The translations under genes and the position numbers were made by a program. From positions 1 to 29,642 of IMG/VR virus record IMGVR_UViG_3300042870_000839: DNA of 29,642 nucleotides; one strand, given 5' to 3'. The DNA comes from a virus. The notes under the pieces are model-generated. The model was given only the letters and a program-made list of their open reading frames with translations, searched no databases and had not been told where the DNA came from. This document shows, piece by piece, positions 1 through 6,892 of the stretch (positions within the stretch are counted from its first letter, which is position 1; every line of letters starts with the position of its first letter).

Positions 1-192
1 TGTTGCGCGTTGACGTTCCTCTTCACGATCGAGAGCTTCCCAAATGCGGCGAAGGGCTTTGTCGGTTTTGTTGGATCCGTTAGGAGCGATGGCGTTTGCT
101 AGCGTGGATAACGAGTAATCACATTCACTCGCTAACCACGTTCTATCTACTCCAAGTTGGAGCATGCGGATTGGTATTTGGTCAAAGGTCAT
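1..192 (-). CDS. Repressor-like HTH protein (partial, C-terminus outside window)
   Basis: The frame runs leftward from ATG at 192 and leaves the window open after 64 codons. The visible N-terminus contains a Cro/CI-type helix-turn-helix: GVDRTWLASECDYSLSTLAN at about residues 14-33 has the usual spacing of a first helix and a recognition helix, followed by a charged helix rich in Arg and Glu. It is the only leftward gene and is divergent from the early gene train, which is the position of a lambdoid prophage repressor. The operator-like repeats at 210-288 lie between it and the rightward promoter. The repressor role is inferred from position and fold; the C-terminal dimerisation or peptidase domain is not visible. 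Confidence 0.7.
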   Translation of the reverse strand, partial: MTFDQIPIRMLQLGVDRTWLASECDYSLSTLANAIAPNGSNKTDKALRRIWEALDREEERQRAT

Positions 193-209
193 GCGTTGAA
201 AATATATCT

Positions 210-288
210 GTTTTTTAGTTGCGCAAGCTAAAAAACACTTTTTCTGTAATTTAATACTAAAAAAGTGTTGACCGCTTACAGAAAAAGT
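210..288. promoter_or_regulatory. Operator cluster with nested inverted repeats between divergent genes
   Basis: Three nested dyads are visible. GTTTTTTAG at 210-218 pairs with CTAAAAAAC at 228-236 around a TTGCGCAA core. ACTTTTTCTGTAA at 237-249 pairs perfectly with TTACAGAAAAAGT at 276-288. AACACTTTTT at 234-243 pairs with AAAAAGTGTT at 260-269. All arms are variants of an ACTTTTT(C/T) half site, as expected for several sites bound by one repressor. The right-hand arms overlap the -35 region and spacer of the rightward promoter, so occupancy would block it. Binding by the 1-192 gene product is inferred. Confidence 0.65.
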
Positions 289-295
289 ATATTAT
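268..295 (+). promoter_or_regulatory. Probable early rightward promoter
   Basis: TTGACC at 268-273 and TATTAT at 290-295 are separated by 16 bases and resemble a sigma-70 promoter. They sit directly upstream of the first rightward gene and inside the operator cluster. A leftward promoter for the repressor gene is less clear; a TATATT-like box lies just above its start on the minus strand without a convincing -35. Confidence 0.55.
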
Positions 296-347
296 TCATC
301 TAGCCGCTGCGAAAAAAGAGCAGCAAACCAAGTAAAAACAAGCATCT

Positions 348-363
348 AACAAAAAGTATCATG
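348..363 (+). promoter_or_regulatory. A-rich non-Shine-Dalgarno leader (one of five)
   Basis: AACAAAAA lies a few bases before ATG 361. The same AACAAAA-type leader occurs before the starts at 1282 (1267-1273), 2356 (2347-2354, AACACAAA), 6893 (6879-6888) and 8448 (8431-8437). All five are genes not overlapping their upstream neighbour. Confidence 0.45.
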
Positions 364-516
364 GTAAATAAAATTGAATACGACCCTGCAAAATATTCAC
401 CGCTCGTGAATCAGCTTATCATGCTGAAAGCGGAGCAATGGAAGTGTGCACCGAGCGAGGCTCTGATGCGCTTACTGGATGAAATGGCCGAGAAAGAACT
501 CAAGCCTGCCGCCTAA
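361..516 (+). CDS. Small early protein, unknown (51 aa)
   Basis: ATG at 361 opens 51 codons to TAA at 514-516. It is the first rightward gene after the operators, so it occupies the cro position, but I do not see a clear HTH. The product is short and mixed in charge, with a Glu-rich helical C-terminal half (SEALMRLLDEMAEKELKP). There is no Shine-Dalgarno site; an AACAAAAA run at 348-355 precedes the start, as at several other genes here. The next gene begins four bases after the stop. Function unknown. Confidence 0.55.
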   Translation: MVNKIEYDPAKYSPLVNQLIMLKAEQWKCAPSEALMRLLDEMAEKELKPAA

Positions 517-519
517 GCG

Positions 520-732
520 ATGCGCTACAACAATCTACCACGTCATATGTCATTCATCACACAAGCCAAAAAAATAGCTGCTCTGATTTTAGAGAAGTTC
601 ACCCCGAAACAAATCTTAGATCACCAATCACGGCATGCTAAAAAACTGCACGTCATACGCCCGAACATGAACCAGCGGCAACGGCGTAAACTGAACCGTC
701 GCATTCTTAGTGCGGGAGGGCGTATCTCGTGA
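520..732 (+). CDS. Small basic protein, unknown (70 aa)
   Basis: The ATG lies four bases after the preceding stop, and the TGA overlaps the next gene's GTG start as GTGA. The product is strongly basic, with clusters such as MNQRQRRKLNRRIL near the C-terminus, so nucleic-acid binding is possible but not shown. I recognise no family. Tight packing on both sides supports a real gene. Confidence 0.5.
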   Translation: MRYNNLPRHMSFITQAKKIAALILEKFTPKQILDHQSRHAKKLHVIRPNMNQRQRRKLNRRILSAGGRIS

Positions 733-977
733 AGATCGCTCTGGAATTAACTGATGAACAATTTTCCGCTCTCGCTGATGCGGTGGCCCAGCGCATGGAA
801 GGCAAGTCCGTGAATCGTGACGCTCTATCCGTTCCGGAAGTGGCAGCGCGCACGGGGCTTAGTCAACCAACGATCCGCAGGCGCATAAAAAGCGGGGCCA
901 TTCCTACGGTGCCAGGGCTGAACCCTGCGCGCATCCCCGCCAATTTTATCAACCGCATGATGAAGAATGAGCCATGA
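729..977 (+). CDS. Excisionase/MerR-like HTH DNA-binding protein (82 aa)
   Basis: The C-terminal half contains LSVPEVAARTGLSQPTIRRR (about residues 33-52) followed by IKSGAIPTVPG, the pattern of the small winged HTH_17/AlpA/excisionase class in which a helix-turn-helix is followed by a short wing. The GTG start at 729 overlaps the previous TGA and has a GGGAGGG site eight bases upstream. It could be an excisionase or a second early regulator. No integrase is in the window to decide this. The first 30 residues form a separate acidic helix. Confidence 0.7.
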   Translation: MKIALELTDEQFSALADAVAQRMEGKSVNRDALSVPEVAARTGLSQPTIRRRIKSGAIPTVPGLNPARIPANFINRMMKNEP

Positions 978-1212
978 ACGCAAAGCAGAAGAAATTCCCT
1001 TTGGGTGGGAGATTGTCGCGGTGTGCGATGAGGCTGACGAGGCTGATCGTCTCTGCGCTGATCAGGGCAATTTCTCTTCTTTGTGGGCCAGAAGTTACGG
1101 CCACATTTACATTTTCCGTGCCGCTCGTCTTGAGTGGCCTGAATACATCTCCCCTCAGCCTCTCTCGGTCCGCTTGGGTGGCGACCAAGGCAAAAACAAT
1201 GCCTGCTCCTGA
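967..1212 (+). CDS. Hypothetical early protein (81 aa)
   Basis: ATG at 967 overlaps the end of the HTH gene by 11 bases. The product has a natural composition, with an acidic stretch CDEADEADRLCADQG at about residues 20-34 and an aromatic segment around YGHIYIFRAARLEWPEY. I do not recognise a family. A competing frame starting at 974 gives a Leu/Ser-rich product typical of a shadow and is not annotated. Start and frame are moderately secure; function is unknown. Confidence 0.5.
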   Translation: MSHERKAEEIPFGWEIVAVCDEADEADRLCADQGNFSSLWARSYGHIYIFRAARLEWPEYISPQPLSVRLGGDQGKNNACS

Positions 1213-1281
1213 TAAGGGAGCTTCAAAACATGACAGTTCCGAGAGGGGCAAACTCTAATCTCCAACAACAAAATACTAAAT

Positions 1282-2007
1282 ATGACTACAATACTAATCG
1301 AAGTTCCCGAACTACCAAAGAATAAACAAATCCATGCTTACATGGCGCAGTCGCTAGAGTCTCTCGCGTGTCTGTTCCATGATTGCGAGGATGACATTAA
1401 CCTAGCACTCACTACAAGCGAAGATGCAAAGGTTACTATCTCACATTCGATCTGCATCGACATGGCGAAAGACAAGCAGACTGACAAACTCAGTGTCAGC
1501 ATCAAGCGCGGCGATGAAATCACCAGCAACATTAAGCATCCTGATCAACCGGAGATGTTTAACCGTGACGGATCGGTGCGCGACATTACGCCGCAAGCTG
1601 AAAATCCTGCAATGGTTGGTCTGCCTGCTCCTGTGGTGGGAATTGGCATGATCGATGCGGAAATCATCGAGGAGGAAGAAGCAAGCGATGACGTGTGGCT
1701 AGTCAATGCGCCTAGCGTGCTGGATGGCATGTATGAGGATGATGAGTTTGCCACAAAAGAAGCTCTACCATGGTGCGGAATCGACCACGACGGTCAAGTC
1801 GATGGTTATGCCAATAAGCCGCGTCTTGGCTCTGGTGTGTGGACATCACCTGTGAAGGTGAACGCCACCGCGGTGATGAGCCTCGGTGAACTTGGCGGTG
1901 ATGTGTCGCCTGAGCTCTGGTTCTGGAACGGCACGAAATGGAATCGTGAATATCCGCTTACTGATAATGAATCCTCAACTGATACGGAAGGAGGCGAAGA
2001 GGAATAA
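1282..2007 (+). CDS. Hypothetical phage early protein (241 aa)
   Basis: ATG at 1282 follows an A-rich leader with AACAAAA at 1267-1273 and no Shine-Dalgarno site. Residues about 45-95 form a beta-rich block ending in HPDQPEMF. This resembles short early phage proteins with a conserved Ser/Thr/Lys strand pattern closed by a PDQPE(L/M)F-like tail; that similarity is from memory and tentative. The middle is acidic (EIIEEEEASDD), and the last 70 residues contain WTSPVKVNATAVMSLG and SPELWFWNGTKWNREYP, probably a compact beta domain. The C-terminus is acidic. The stop overlaps the next ATG as TAATG. Function unknown. Confidence 0.6.
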   Translation: MTTILIEVPELPKNKQIHAYMAQSLESLACLFHDCEDDINLALTTSEDAKVTISHSICIDMAKDKQTDKLSVSIKRGDEITSNIKHPDQPEMFNRDGSVRDITPQAENPAMVGLPAPVVGIGMIDAEIIEEEEASDDVWLVNAPSVLDGMYEDDEFATKEALPWCGIDHDGQVDGYANKPRLGSGVWTSPVKVNATAVMSLGELGGDVSPELWFWNGTKWNREYPLTDNESSTDTEGGEEE

Positions 2008-2330
2008 TGTCCGAAGCTGAATCACTCTACCATCTAGCGCCTGACTGCGAACGCGATGCGATGGCTACCCGACTGGAAGAAATCGATGCGGAAATTGACG
2101 CTCTACGCGATTACCAGTTTGAAACGTGGTGGACGGCGACTGGCCGAGAACATCGTGCGGAAAATGGGCACTCGCTGGCGAAAGTGTCCTTCATAGCGGG
2201 AGCGGAGCAATGTTGCTTTTCTTTGCCGTGCGCCAATCCTGTCGGCTGGTTTGGCATCTTCTCAATAGGTGTGCTGATCGGTCTGATTATCAGCACGATC
2301 ATGTGCCTTCTCGTCATTCAACCTAACTAA
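2007..2330 (+). CDS. Small membrane-anchored protein (107 aa)
   Basis: The start overlaps the upstream TAA (TAATG) and is preceded by GGAGGCGAAGAGG. The N-terminal 45 residues form an acidic helix (CERDAMATRLEEIDAEIDAL). The C-terminal 30 residues are a single strong transmembrane segment (WFGIFSIGVLIGLIISTIM). This predicts a C-tail-anchored protein with a cytoplasmic coiled region. Two or three cysteines precede the membrane segment. I cannot assign a function; superinfection exclusion is possible from location and shape only. Confidence 0.6.
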   Translation: MSEAESLYHLAPDCERDAMATRLEEIDAEIDALRDYQFETWWTATGREHRAENGHSLAKVSFIAGAEQCCFSLPCANPVGWFGIFSIGVLIGLIISTIMCLLVIQPN

Positions 2331-2355
2331 CTTTTACACAAAATTTAACACAAAT

Positions 2356-3324
2356 ATGAATCAAAATACTGCAATACTGTCAACGCCACTCAATCCCTTG
2401 AGTGACACAAACTCGATCTATAACCCTGCGCTGTTCGGCCAACTGGCGGCAATCGCGGAAATGATGGCCATGTCGTCGCTCATTCCCGAAACGCTGACGA
2501 AAGATAAAGCTGGAGTTTTCCCGATTGAGAAAATCAAGGCGAACTGCTTTCTGATCGCGGAGCAATCTCACCGCTGGGGCATGTCCCCTTTCGCGGTAGC
2601 TCAATGTGCCTCGGTGGTCTATGGCCGTCTCATGTGGGAAGGCAAATTGGTTGCCGGTGTAATCACTGAGAAGCTCGGCATTACTCTCGATTATGAATAC
2701 TCTGGCGAGGGCGAGAAGATGACCGTAATCGTTACGGGTACGCTGCAAGGGGAATCGAAAGTGCGCACGGTAAGCGGTAGCGTCGCAAGCTGGAAGACTG
2801 ATCAATGGTCACCGAAAAACTACGAGCAGCGGCTGGCATACCGCGGGGCCCGTGAATGGGCTCGCCGCCATGCACCCGGTGTGATGCTGGGGATCGTGAC
2901 CGACGATGACGAATACGAAGCACCGAAGGGCATGCGTAACGTAACGCGCGATAGTGGGCCAAGTGTTGACGCGGTAAATCCGTTTCCCGTGAAGGCTGTA
3001 GAGAAAGCTGCTCCTGTGATTGAAGCACCAGCACCAGTACAAGCGGTGAAGGTAAAGGCCGCACCTGCTGCCATATCAAAGGGTGTTTCTGAACGTAATG
3101 GCTATGTGACCGGCGTAGCATTTGACGGAGAGCAACACATTGTCACTGTGAAAGGTGCAAATGGAGAGGCCGCATTGATCGCTGACAACACTGAGATTGC
3201 GCAAAAGGCCGAGAGTTATCAAGGCTTTGAATGCAAGATGCAACTCAAAAAGGATGGCAACCAATACCTGCTCACTGCCATCGAAATTATCGAATCACCA
3301 GTGGAAGGAGGGGACTTAGTATGA
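2356..3324 (+). CDS. recT: RecT-family single-strand annealing protein (322 aa)
   Basis: RecT-type proteins anneal complementary DNA strands in phage recombination together with a 5'-3' exonuclease. Two signatures of the family are visible. HRWGMSPFAVAQCASVV (about residues 73-89) with MWEGKLVAGVI follows an N-terminal helical region. AYRGAREWARRHAPGVML (about residues 161-178) is followed by an acidic turn. An Ala/Pro/Val-rich linker at about 215-240 leads to a C-terminal beta-rich block of about 80 residues that is less typical. The start follows an A-rich AACACAAA leader without a Shine-Dalgarno site. The end overlaps the next gene as ATGA. The YqaJ-type nuclease two genes on supports a recombination pair. 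Confidence 0.85.
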   Translation: MNQNTAILSTPLNPLSDTNSIYNPALFGQLAAIAEMMAMSSLIPETLTKDKAGVFPIEKIKANCFLIAEQSHRWGMSPFAVAQCASVVYGRLMWEGKLVAGVITEKLGITLDYEYSGEGEKMTVIVTGTLQGESKVRTVSGSVASWKTDQWSPKNYEQRLAYRGAREWARRHAPGVMLGIVTDDDEYEAPKGMRNVTRDSGPSVDAVNPFPVKAVEKAAPVIEAPAPVQAVKVKAAPAAISKGVSERNGYVTGVAFDGEQHIVTVKGANGEAALIADNTEIAQKAESYQGFECKMQLKKDGNQYLLTAIEIIESPVEGGDLV

Positions 3325-4358
3325 GCACCGCAACAGAAAACGCGCCTGTGATGGCGTTGGCCGTAGTGGTGAAGGGCGAAGTTGTTTCCTCTAACCTTGT
3401 GGAATTCCGTGCATTGGTGAAAGGTTACATCGCCAAGATCAACAAGGAGCTCAAGACCGATGAGCAGTTCGAGCAAGCTGAGCTCGATGTAAAGTCGCTG
3501 ATGAAAATGGAGGGTCTGCACAAGCTCGCGGAAGAGCGTGTGCTTTCTCAAGCGGAAGGAATCAACGCATTGCTGAAAGAACTTGCTGAAAGCAATTCAG
3601 AAGTGGCTCGTGTGCGCCTCGATCTGCAAGCGACGATCAAACGTCAAAAGGAGAGCGTGAAATCTCGCCTTGTGGCCGACGCGCTCAACCAAGTGGATTG
3701 CGCTTCACATCTTCGCCTCAAGACGTTTGGTGGCATTATCGAAGGTGCTATCAAAGGCAAGAAAACTCTCGATAGCATGGAGAAGTCGCTACGTGAAATC
3801 GTAGGATCGTTGAATGAGCAACTGCGCGCCTCGTATGCTGTCATCGCGGAATACGAAGCTGCCAATGAAGTTGTTCCTGACAAGGACACGCTCGCCCTGG
3901 GTGCTGCGGAAAATGTTCGACTAGAACTGGCACGACGCAAGCAGGCTCGTGAAGCTGCTGACGAAAAGAAACGTCTGGAGAAAATCGCCGACGACGAGCG
4001 CAATGCCCGATTGAAAGCGGAAGCTGAAATGAAGCGTGAACGTGAAGCAAACGAGAAAGAGAAACACGCTCGTGATGCCGGCCAAACGATCGTCGCGCCG
4101 CTGATTGTCTCCCCTGCTCCGGTGGCTCCTGCTCCTGTGTCACTTCCCGAAGTTCAACCAGTGGTTGAAACTGCCGCCATGCAGCAATCTCCAGAATCGG
4201 AAATGCGTCAATTCCAAGAAGTTTGCTTGTTGGCCTTCGCTAAAATCAAGGAGGCGCGCGGGAACATCGTGCATGAAGAAAACGCCGCCAAGATCGACGC
4301 TTTCCGCGCGGCTATCAATGTCGCTTGGAAGGTGATGAAAGGGGGGAATCCATCATGA
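3321..4358 (+). CDS. Coiled-coil protein of the recombination module, DUF1351-like (345 aa)
   Basis: I place the start at ATG 3321, which overlaps the recT stop as ATGA and has GGAAGGAGGGG just upstream; a longer frame starting at 3231 would overlap recT by almost 100 bases. The product is almost entirely helical, with long heptad-like Lys/Glu/Leu segments at about residues 20-130 and 190-260, then a Pro/Ala/Val linker (APLIVSPAPVAPAPVSLP) and a small C-terminal helical domain. A coiled-coil protein of the DUF1351 type commonly sits between RecT and the exonuclease; this assignment rests on shape and position. The C-terminus ends in a Gly-rich Shine-Dalgarno-encoding stretch. Confidence 0.65.
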   Translation: MSTATENAPVMALAVVVKGEVVSSNLVEFRALVKGYIAKINKELKTDEQFEQAELDVKSLMKMEGLHKLAEERVLSQAEGINALLKELAESNSEVARVRLDLQATIKRQKESVKSRLVADALNQVDCASHLRLKTFGGIIEGAIKGKKTLDSMEKSLREIVGSLNEQLRASYAVIAEYEAANEVVPDKDTLALGAAENVRLELARRKQAREAADEKKRLEKIADDERNARLKAEAEMKREREANEKEKHARDAGQTIVAPLIVSPAPVAPAPVSLPEVQPVVETAAMQQSPESEMRQFQEVCLLAFAKIKEARGNIVHEENAAKIDAFRAAINVAWKVMKGGNPS

Positions 4359-4408
4359 GTTATCCAGTAAAAGATATAATGCTCGCCGCAAGAAAGGAGG
4401 GCGCATGA
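4355..4408 (+). CDS. 17-codon mini-ORF coupling two recombination genes
   Basis: The ATG overlaps the upstream stop (ATGA at 4355-4358), a GGGGGG-containing site precedes it, and its own TGA overlaps the nuclease ATG (ATGA at 4405-4408). It fills the only spacer between the two genes exactly. The peptide is MSYPVKDIMLAARKEGA. Its last codons encode the AGAAAGGAGG site of the nuclease gene. It may simply keep ribosomes running through the junction; an independent function for the peptide is not shown. Confidence 0.45.
   Translation: MSYPVKDIMLAARKEGA
4391..4408 (+). promoter_or_regulatory. Repeated Shine-Dalgarno/start junction cassette, copy 1
   Basis: AGAAAGGAGGGCGCATGA joins the 17-codon ORF to the nuclease gene. 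Near-identical 18-base copies occur at 5303-5320 and 5533-5550, differing only at two bases after GGAGG. Each encodes the upstream C-terminus RKE(G/V)A and supplies both stop and start. Confidence 0.6.
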
Positions 4409-5079
4409 TCGTCCACACCATGCCTCAAGGCTCTCAAGAATGGCTTGATGCTCGTAAAGGGAAAATCACGGCCTCGGAAGCCGGCGAATTCATCGTTACT
4501 TGCACCACTGCGACGGCAAAGAAAGCTCGTCACTCTCTGGCATGCAAAAAGATCGCCGAACGCTCTAAGGCTTACATCGCGCCGACATTTGTCAACGATG
4601 CGATGAAGCGCGGCACTCTCTTGGAGGGATCCGCGCGGCAGGCCTACATTGATTACCGTAGCTATGATAGTATCATCGAAGTCGGATTTCTGGAATCGAA
4701 CTGTGGTTATTATGGTGCATCACCTGATGGGTTGGTGGAAGTCGATTCAGAAGGTCCGGGTGGCTGCGAAATCAAATGTCCATCGGGCGAAAAGCATTTT
4801 CTCTACCTTCTCAACGATGAAACGCCGCGCGAGTATTACCATCAAGTTCACATGTCGATGGCGATCAGTGGCCGTAAGTGGTGGGATTTTGTTAGCTGGT
4901 GTCCATCTGAGGCTGATACATTTATCCCGATTTTCGTGCATCGGGAGTATTGGAATTCTGATACGGACGCTATTCTCACGGGATTAAAAGAAATGGCCGA
5001 CTTGGTGCGCAGTTACGAGCGGCAAGTCGGGGCAATCATCGAGAATCTACGCTTACAGATGATGGAAGCAAAAAAATAG
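4405..5079 (+). CDS. YqaJ-family (lambda Exo-like) recombination nuclease (224 aa)
   Basis: The protein carries the full motif set of the lambda-exonuclease/YqaJ fold. The N-terminus is GSQEWLDARKGKITASE, followed by GTLLEGSARQ with Glu74, SPDG with Asp108, EIKC with Glu122 and Lys124, and YYHQVHMSM with Gln147. These fit metal-dependent 5'-3' resection of double-strand ends, which supplies single strands to the RecT-like partner upstream. Length is normal for the family. It has a strong AGAAAGGAGG site with ATGA overlap to the 17-codon ORF before it. The call is secure at family level; processivity and polarity are inferred. Confidence 0.9.
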   Translation: MIVHTMPQGSQEWLDARKGKITASEAGEFIVTCTTATAKKARHSLACKKIAERSKAYIAPTFVNDAMKRGTLLEGSARQAYIDYRSYDSIIEVGFLESNCGYYGASPDGLVEVDSEGPGGCEIKCPSGEKHFLYLLNDETPREYYHQVHMSMAISGRKWWDFVSWCPSEADTFIPIFVHREYWNSDTDAILTGLKEMADLVRSYERQVGAIIENLRLQMMEAKK

Positions 5080-5101
5080 CCATGATGAAGGAGGAAGTTG
5101 T

Positions 5102-5320
5102 ATGAATGTTCCCGAACTAACCTGCCGCCATATTTTTGAATGGTGCGAGAATGAAAACGTAGCGAATCCAAGCAAGGAAGCTTTGCATGATTTGGCAATG
5201 TCATGGTTTGCTTTGCAGGAAAAGCTAGAGGCCGTCATGGATCGTCTCGCGAACTCTGAGAACAGCAGCCGTGAAATGCGCACCGAGATTGTGAAGGTCT
5301 TGAGAAAGGAGGTCGCATGA
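5102..5320 (+). CDS. Small helical protein, unknown (72 aa)
   Basis: ATG at 5102 follows GAAGGAGGAAGTTGT, a strong ribosome site. The protein is acidic and helical; residues 25-72 suggest a coiled coil (LAMSWFALQEKLEAVMDRLA). Its C-terminus, LRKEVA, is encoded by the Shine-Dalgarno cassette of the next gene, which it overlaps as ATGA. No family recognised. Confidence 0.6.
   Translation: MNVPELTCRHIFEWCENENVANPSKEALHDLAMSWFALQEKLEAVMDRLANSENSSREMRTEIVKVLRKEVA
5303..5320 (+). promoter_or_regulatory. Repeated Shine-Dalgarno/start junction cassette, copy 2
   Basis: AGAAAGGAGGTCGCATGA joins the 72-aa and 77-aa genes and encodes the tail RKEVA. Confidence 0.6.
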
Positions 5321-5550
5321 GTGCCAAGAAAAAAGATGCTACTAAGATAAACACCTTGGAAGAAATTCATGGAGCCAGTCTCATGAAGCGCAGTCTAATG
5401 TATTCAGGATGGGCTCGACCTGTTCCGGCCTCGATCGTTATATCAATGCAGGGCACGATGATTTTAAGATACATTCGCAAAGGTTTGTTTCTCTACGAGC
5501 CAAAGCCAAAGGTTGATGTTTTCGCTAAAAAAAGAAAGGAGGGAGCATGA
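5317..5550 (+). CDS. Small basic protein, unknown (77 aa)
   Basis: ATG overlaps the previous TGA and is preceded by AGAAAGGAGG at 5303-5312. The product is basic, with a central beta-like segment (PVPASIVISMQGTMILRYIR) and a Lys-rich tail KKRKEGA encoded by the next ribosome-site cassette. No family recognised. Position in a tightly coupled series supports a real gene. Confidence 0.6.
   Translation: MSAKKKDATKINTLEEIHGASLMKRSLMYSGWARPVPASIVISMQGTMILRYIRKGLFLYEPKPKVDVFAKKRKEGA
5533..5550 (+). promoter_or_regulatory. Repeated Shine-Dalgarno/start junction cassette, copy 3
   Basis: AGAAAGGAGGGAGCATGA joins the 77-aa gene to the MarR-like gene and encodes the tail RKEGA. Confidence 0.6.
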
Positions 5551-5813
5551 AAACTCTCGATGTGGTCATCAGTCTCGGCATAACTGCAACACAAGCGCAA
5601 GCGTTGGTCAACCTGCGTGAAGCAAATCTTAGCATGACAAGTATCTCGTTGATTTGTGGCGTATCGACGGCAGCAGTCACCGGCATGGTGGATCGATTGG
5701 TGAAAAAAGGATTAGTGCAGCGTGTAGATAGCAAGTTTGATCGCAGAATTATCACAGTAGAACTCACCGACAAGGGGCGCGAGTATGCTGATAAGATTGG
5801 GGGTGACGCGTGA
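5547..5813 (+). CDS. MarR-like winged-helix DNA-binding protein (88 aa)
   Basis: The product is close to a bare MarR DNA-binding domain: helices around TQAQALVNLREANLSMTSIS, the recognition helix STAAVTGMVDRLVKKGLV (about residues 43-60), and the wing DRRIITVELTDKGREYA. MarR proteins usually have extra dimerisation helices on both sides; here they are reduced or missing, so it may dimerise differently or act as an accessory factor. It has ATGA overlap and an AGAAAGGAGG site at 5533-5542. The target is unknown. Its place before the resolvase suggests an early regulator. Confidence 0.75.
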   Translation: MKTLDVVISLGITATQAQALVNLREANLSMTSISLICGVSTAAVTGMVDRLVKKGLVQRVDSKFDRRIITVELTDKGREYADKIGGDA

Positions 5814-6274
5814 TCGCGTTCTTCCTCCCGATCGTGCCGCCAACCAGCACGAGCCAGGGTAAGCGCATGGCGGTGATCAATGGCCGGCCAATGTTCTTCA
5901 AGAAAGCTGCTCACCAATCCGCGGAAAACGATTTGCTGTTGCTTTGCTCTACTCACGCTCCTGCCGATTCTTTTGAATGCCCGGTAATTCTGGAAATTGA
6001 GTTTGTGTTCCCATTTCGCAAGACCGAGAAGAAGAGAAATCTGCGGTTTCCTAAAATCCCCCATACATCGAAACCAGACTGCGACAATATGGCAAAGCTC
6101 ATCGGCGATGTGCTGACCAAGCTGGGATTTTACAAAGACGATTCGCAAGTGTGCCGATTGGTCGTCTCGAAGTTTTGGGGGCACACCGTAGGCATTGGCA
6201 TCTCTGTAGTGCCATTCGTTTTGCAAACCATGGAGAAGAAACCTGAACCTCAAGCATTACAGCTAGAGTGGTAA
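5810..6274 (+). CDS. rusA: RusA-family Holliday-junction resolvase (154 aa)
   Basis: RusA enzymes cut four-way junctions made by recombination and help clear branched DNA before packaging. The family signature is clear: KPDCDNMAKLIGDVL with Asp90, Asp92 and Asp100, then YKDDSQV with Lys109 and Asp110-111. Length is somewhat above the usual 120-140 residues, with a short C-terminal extension. The GTG start at 5810 overlaps the previous TGA as GTGA and follows a GGGGGTGA site. It fits with the RecT and YqaJ proteins upstream. Confidence 0.88.
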   Translation: MIAFFLPIVPPTSTSQGKRMAVINGRPMFFKKAAHQSAENDLLLLCSTHAPADSFECPVILEIEFVFPFRKTEKKRNLRFPKIPHTSKPDCDNMAKLIGDVLTKLGFYKDDSQVCRLVVSKFWGHTVGIGISVVPFVLQTMEKKPEPQALQLEW

Positions 6275-6462
6275 TGGAAAGCAAAGAACTTATAGATCGG
6301 CTACAGCGCATTCGTGACACCTTTCACAAGTCGTTTGAGGAACTCCGCGAAGGAAGACCGCACAGCGCGCTATCGCTCGATCTGGAAGCCACACGGCTAG
6401 CTAATCGAACCATTCTCGATCTGGAAATAGTTGAGAAAACCTTAAAGAAGAAAAAATCATGA
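6274..6462 (+). CDS. Small helical protein, unknown (62 aa)
   Basis: I choose ATG 6274, which overlaps the resolvase TAA as TAATG; an in-frame GTG at 6268 would add two residues. The product is a charged helix-rich protein (ELIDRLQRIRDTFHKSFEEL, then LEIVEKTLKKKKS). It ends overlapping the SSB start as ATGA. No family recognised. Confidence 0.55.
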   Translation: MESKELIDRLQRIRDTFHKSFEELREGRPHSALSLDLEATRLANRTILDLEIVEKTLKKKKS

Positions 6463-6872
6463 ATCAAATCAATATTATAGGCCGCGTTGGCGGGGAAGTA
6501 GAACTGAGATACACACCAAGCGGAAAAGCCGTGGCCGAGGTCAACATCGCTGTTGATGACGGCTGGGGCGACAATAAGAAAACCATTTGGCTAGGTGTGA
6601 CGATGTGGGGCGTAACGGCAGAACTCGCCGCCAAGGCCGTCCAGAAAGGCGACAAGCTAGGTGTCAGCGGGAGACTCACCCAAGATGAGTGGGAGGATAA
6701 GACCACCGGCCAGAAGCGCACTAAGATCAAGGTCACATGCGACAGCATGACGCTGCTATCGCCAAAGCGTGACGAAGCAATACGGCATCAACCAGAAGCT
6801 CGGCAAGCATCGAGGCCGCACACAGATGTGCCAGTGCCGCAAGCCGATGATGAAGATGACATTCCTTTTTGA
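6459..6872 (+). CDS. ssb: Single-stranded DNA-binding protein (137 aa)
   Basis: The N-terminus MNQINIIGRVGGEVELRYT and the following FNIAV-like strand AEVNIAVDD open a bacterial-type OB fold. TIWLGVTMWGVTAELAAKAV and KGDKLGVSGRL are further SSB signatures. A flexible linker leads to the acidic tip DEDDIPF, the tail that in SSB proteins recruits replication and repair partners. It coats single strands in replication and recombination; the intact tip suggests it still contacts host or phage partners. It is short for SSB because the linker is reduced. Confidence 0.92.
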   Translation: MNQINIIGRVGGEVELRYTPSGKAVAEVNIAVDDGWGDNKKTIWLGVTMWGVTAELAAKAVQKGDKLGVSGRLTQDEWEDKTTGQKRTKIKVTCDSMTLLSPKRDEAIRHQPEARQASRPHTDVPVPQADDEDDIPF

Positions 6873-6892
6873 AAATTTAACAAAAAAATATT

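Noticed and set aside
974-1258. 94-codon ORF in an alternative frame
   Set aside because: Its Leu/Ser/Arg-rich product looks like a frame shadow; the 967 frame has a more natural, acidic composition and better coupling to the preceding gene.
3231-3320. Upstream extension of the coiled-coil gene
   Set aside because: It would overlap recT by about 94 bases; ATG 3321 has ATGA coupling and a strong AAGGAGG site.
5082-5105. Seven-codon ORF with ATGA overlap before the 72-aa gene
   Set aside because: Too short and made almost entirely of the ribosome-site sequence; probably chance.
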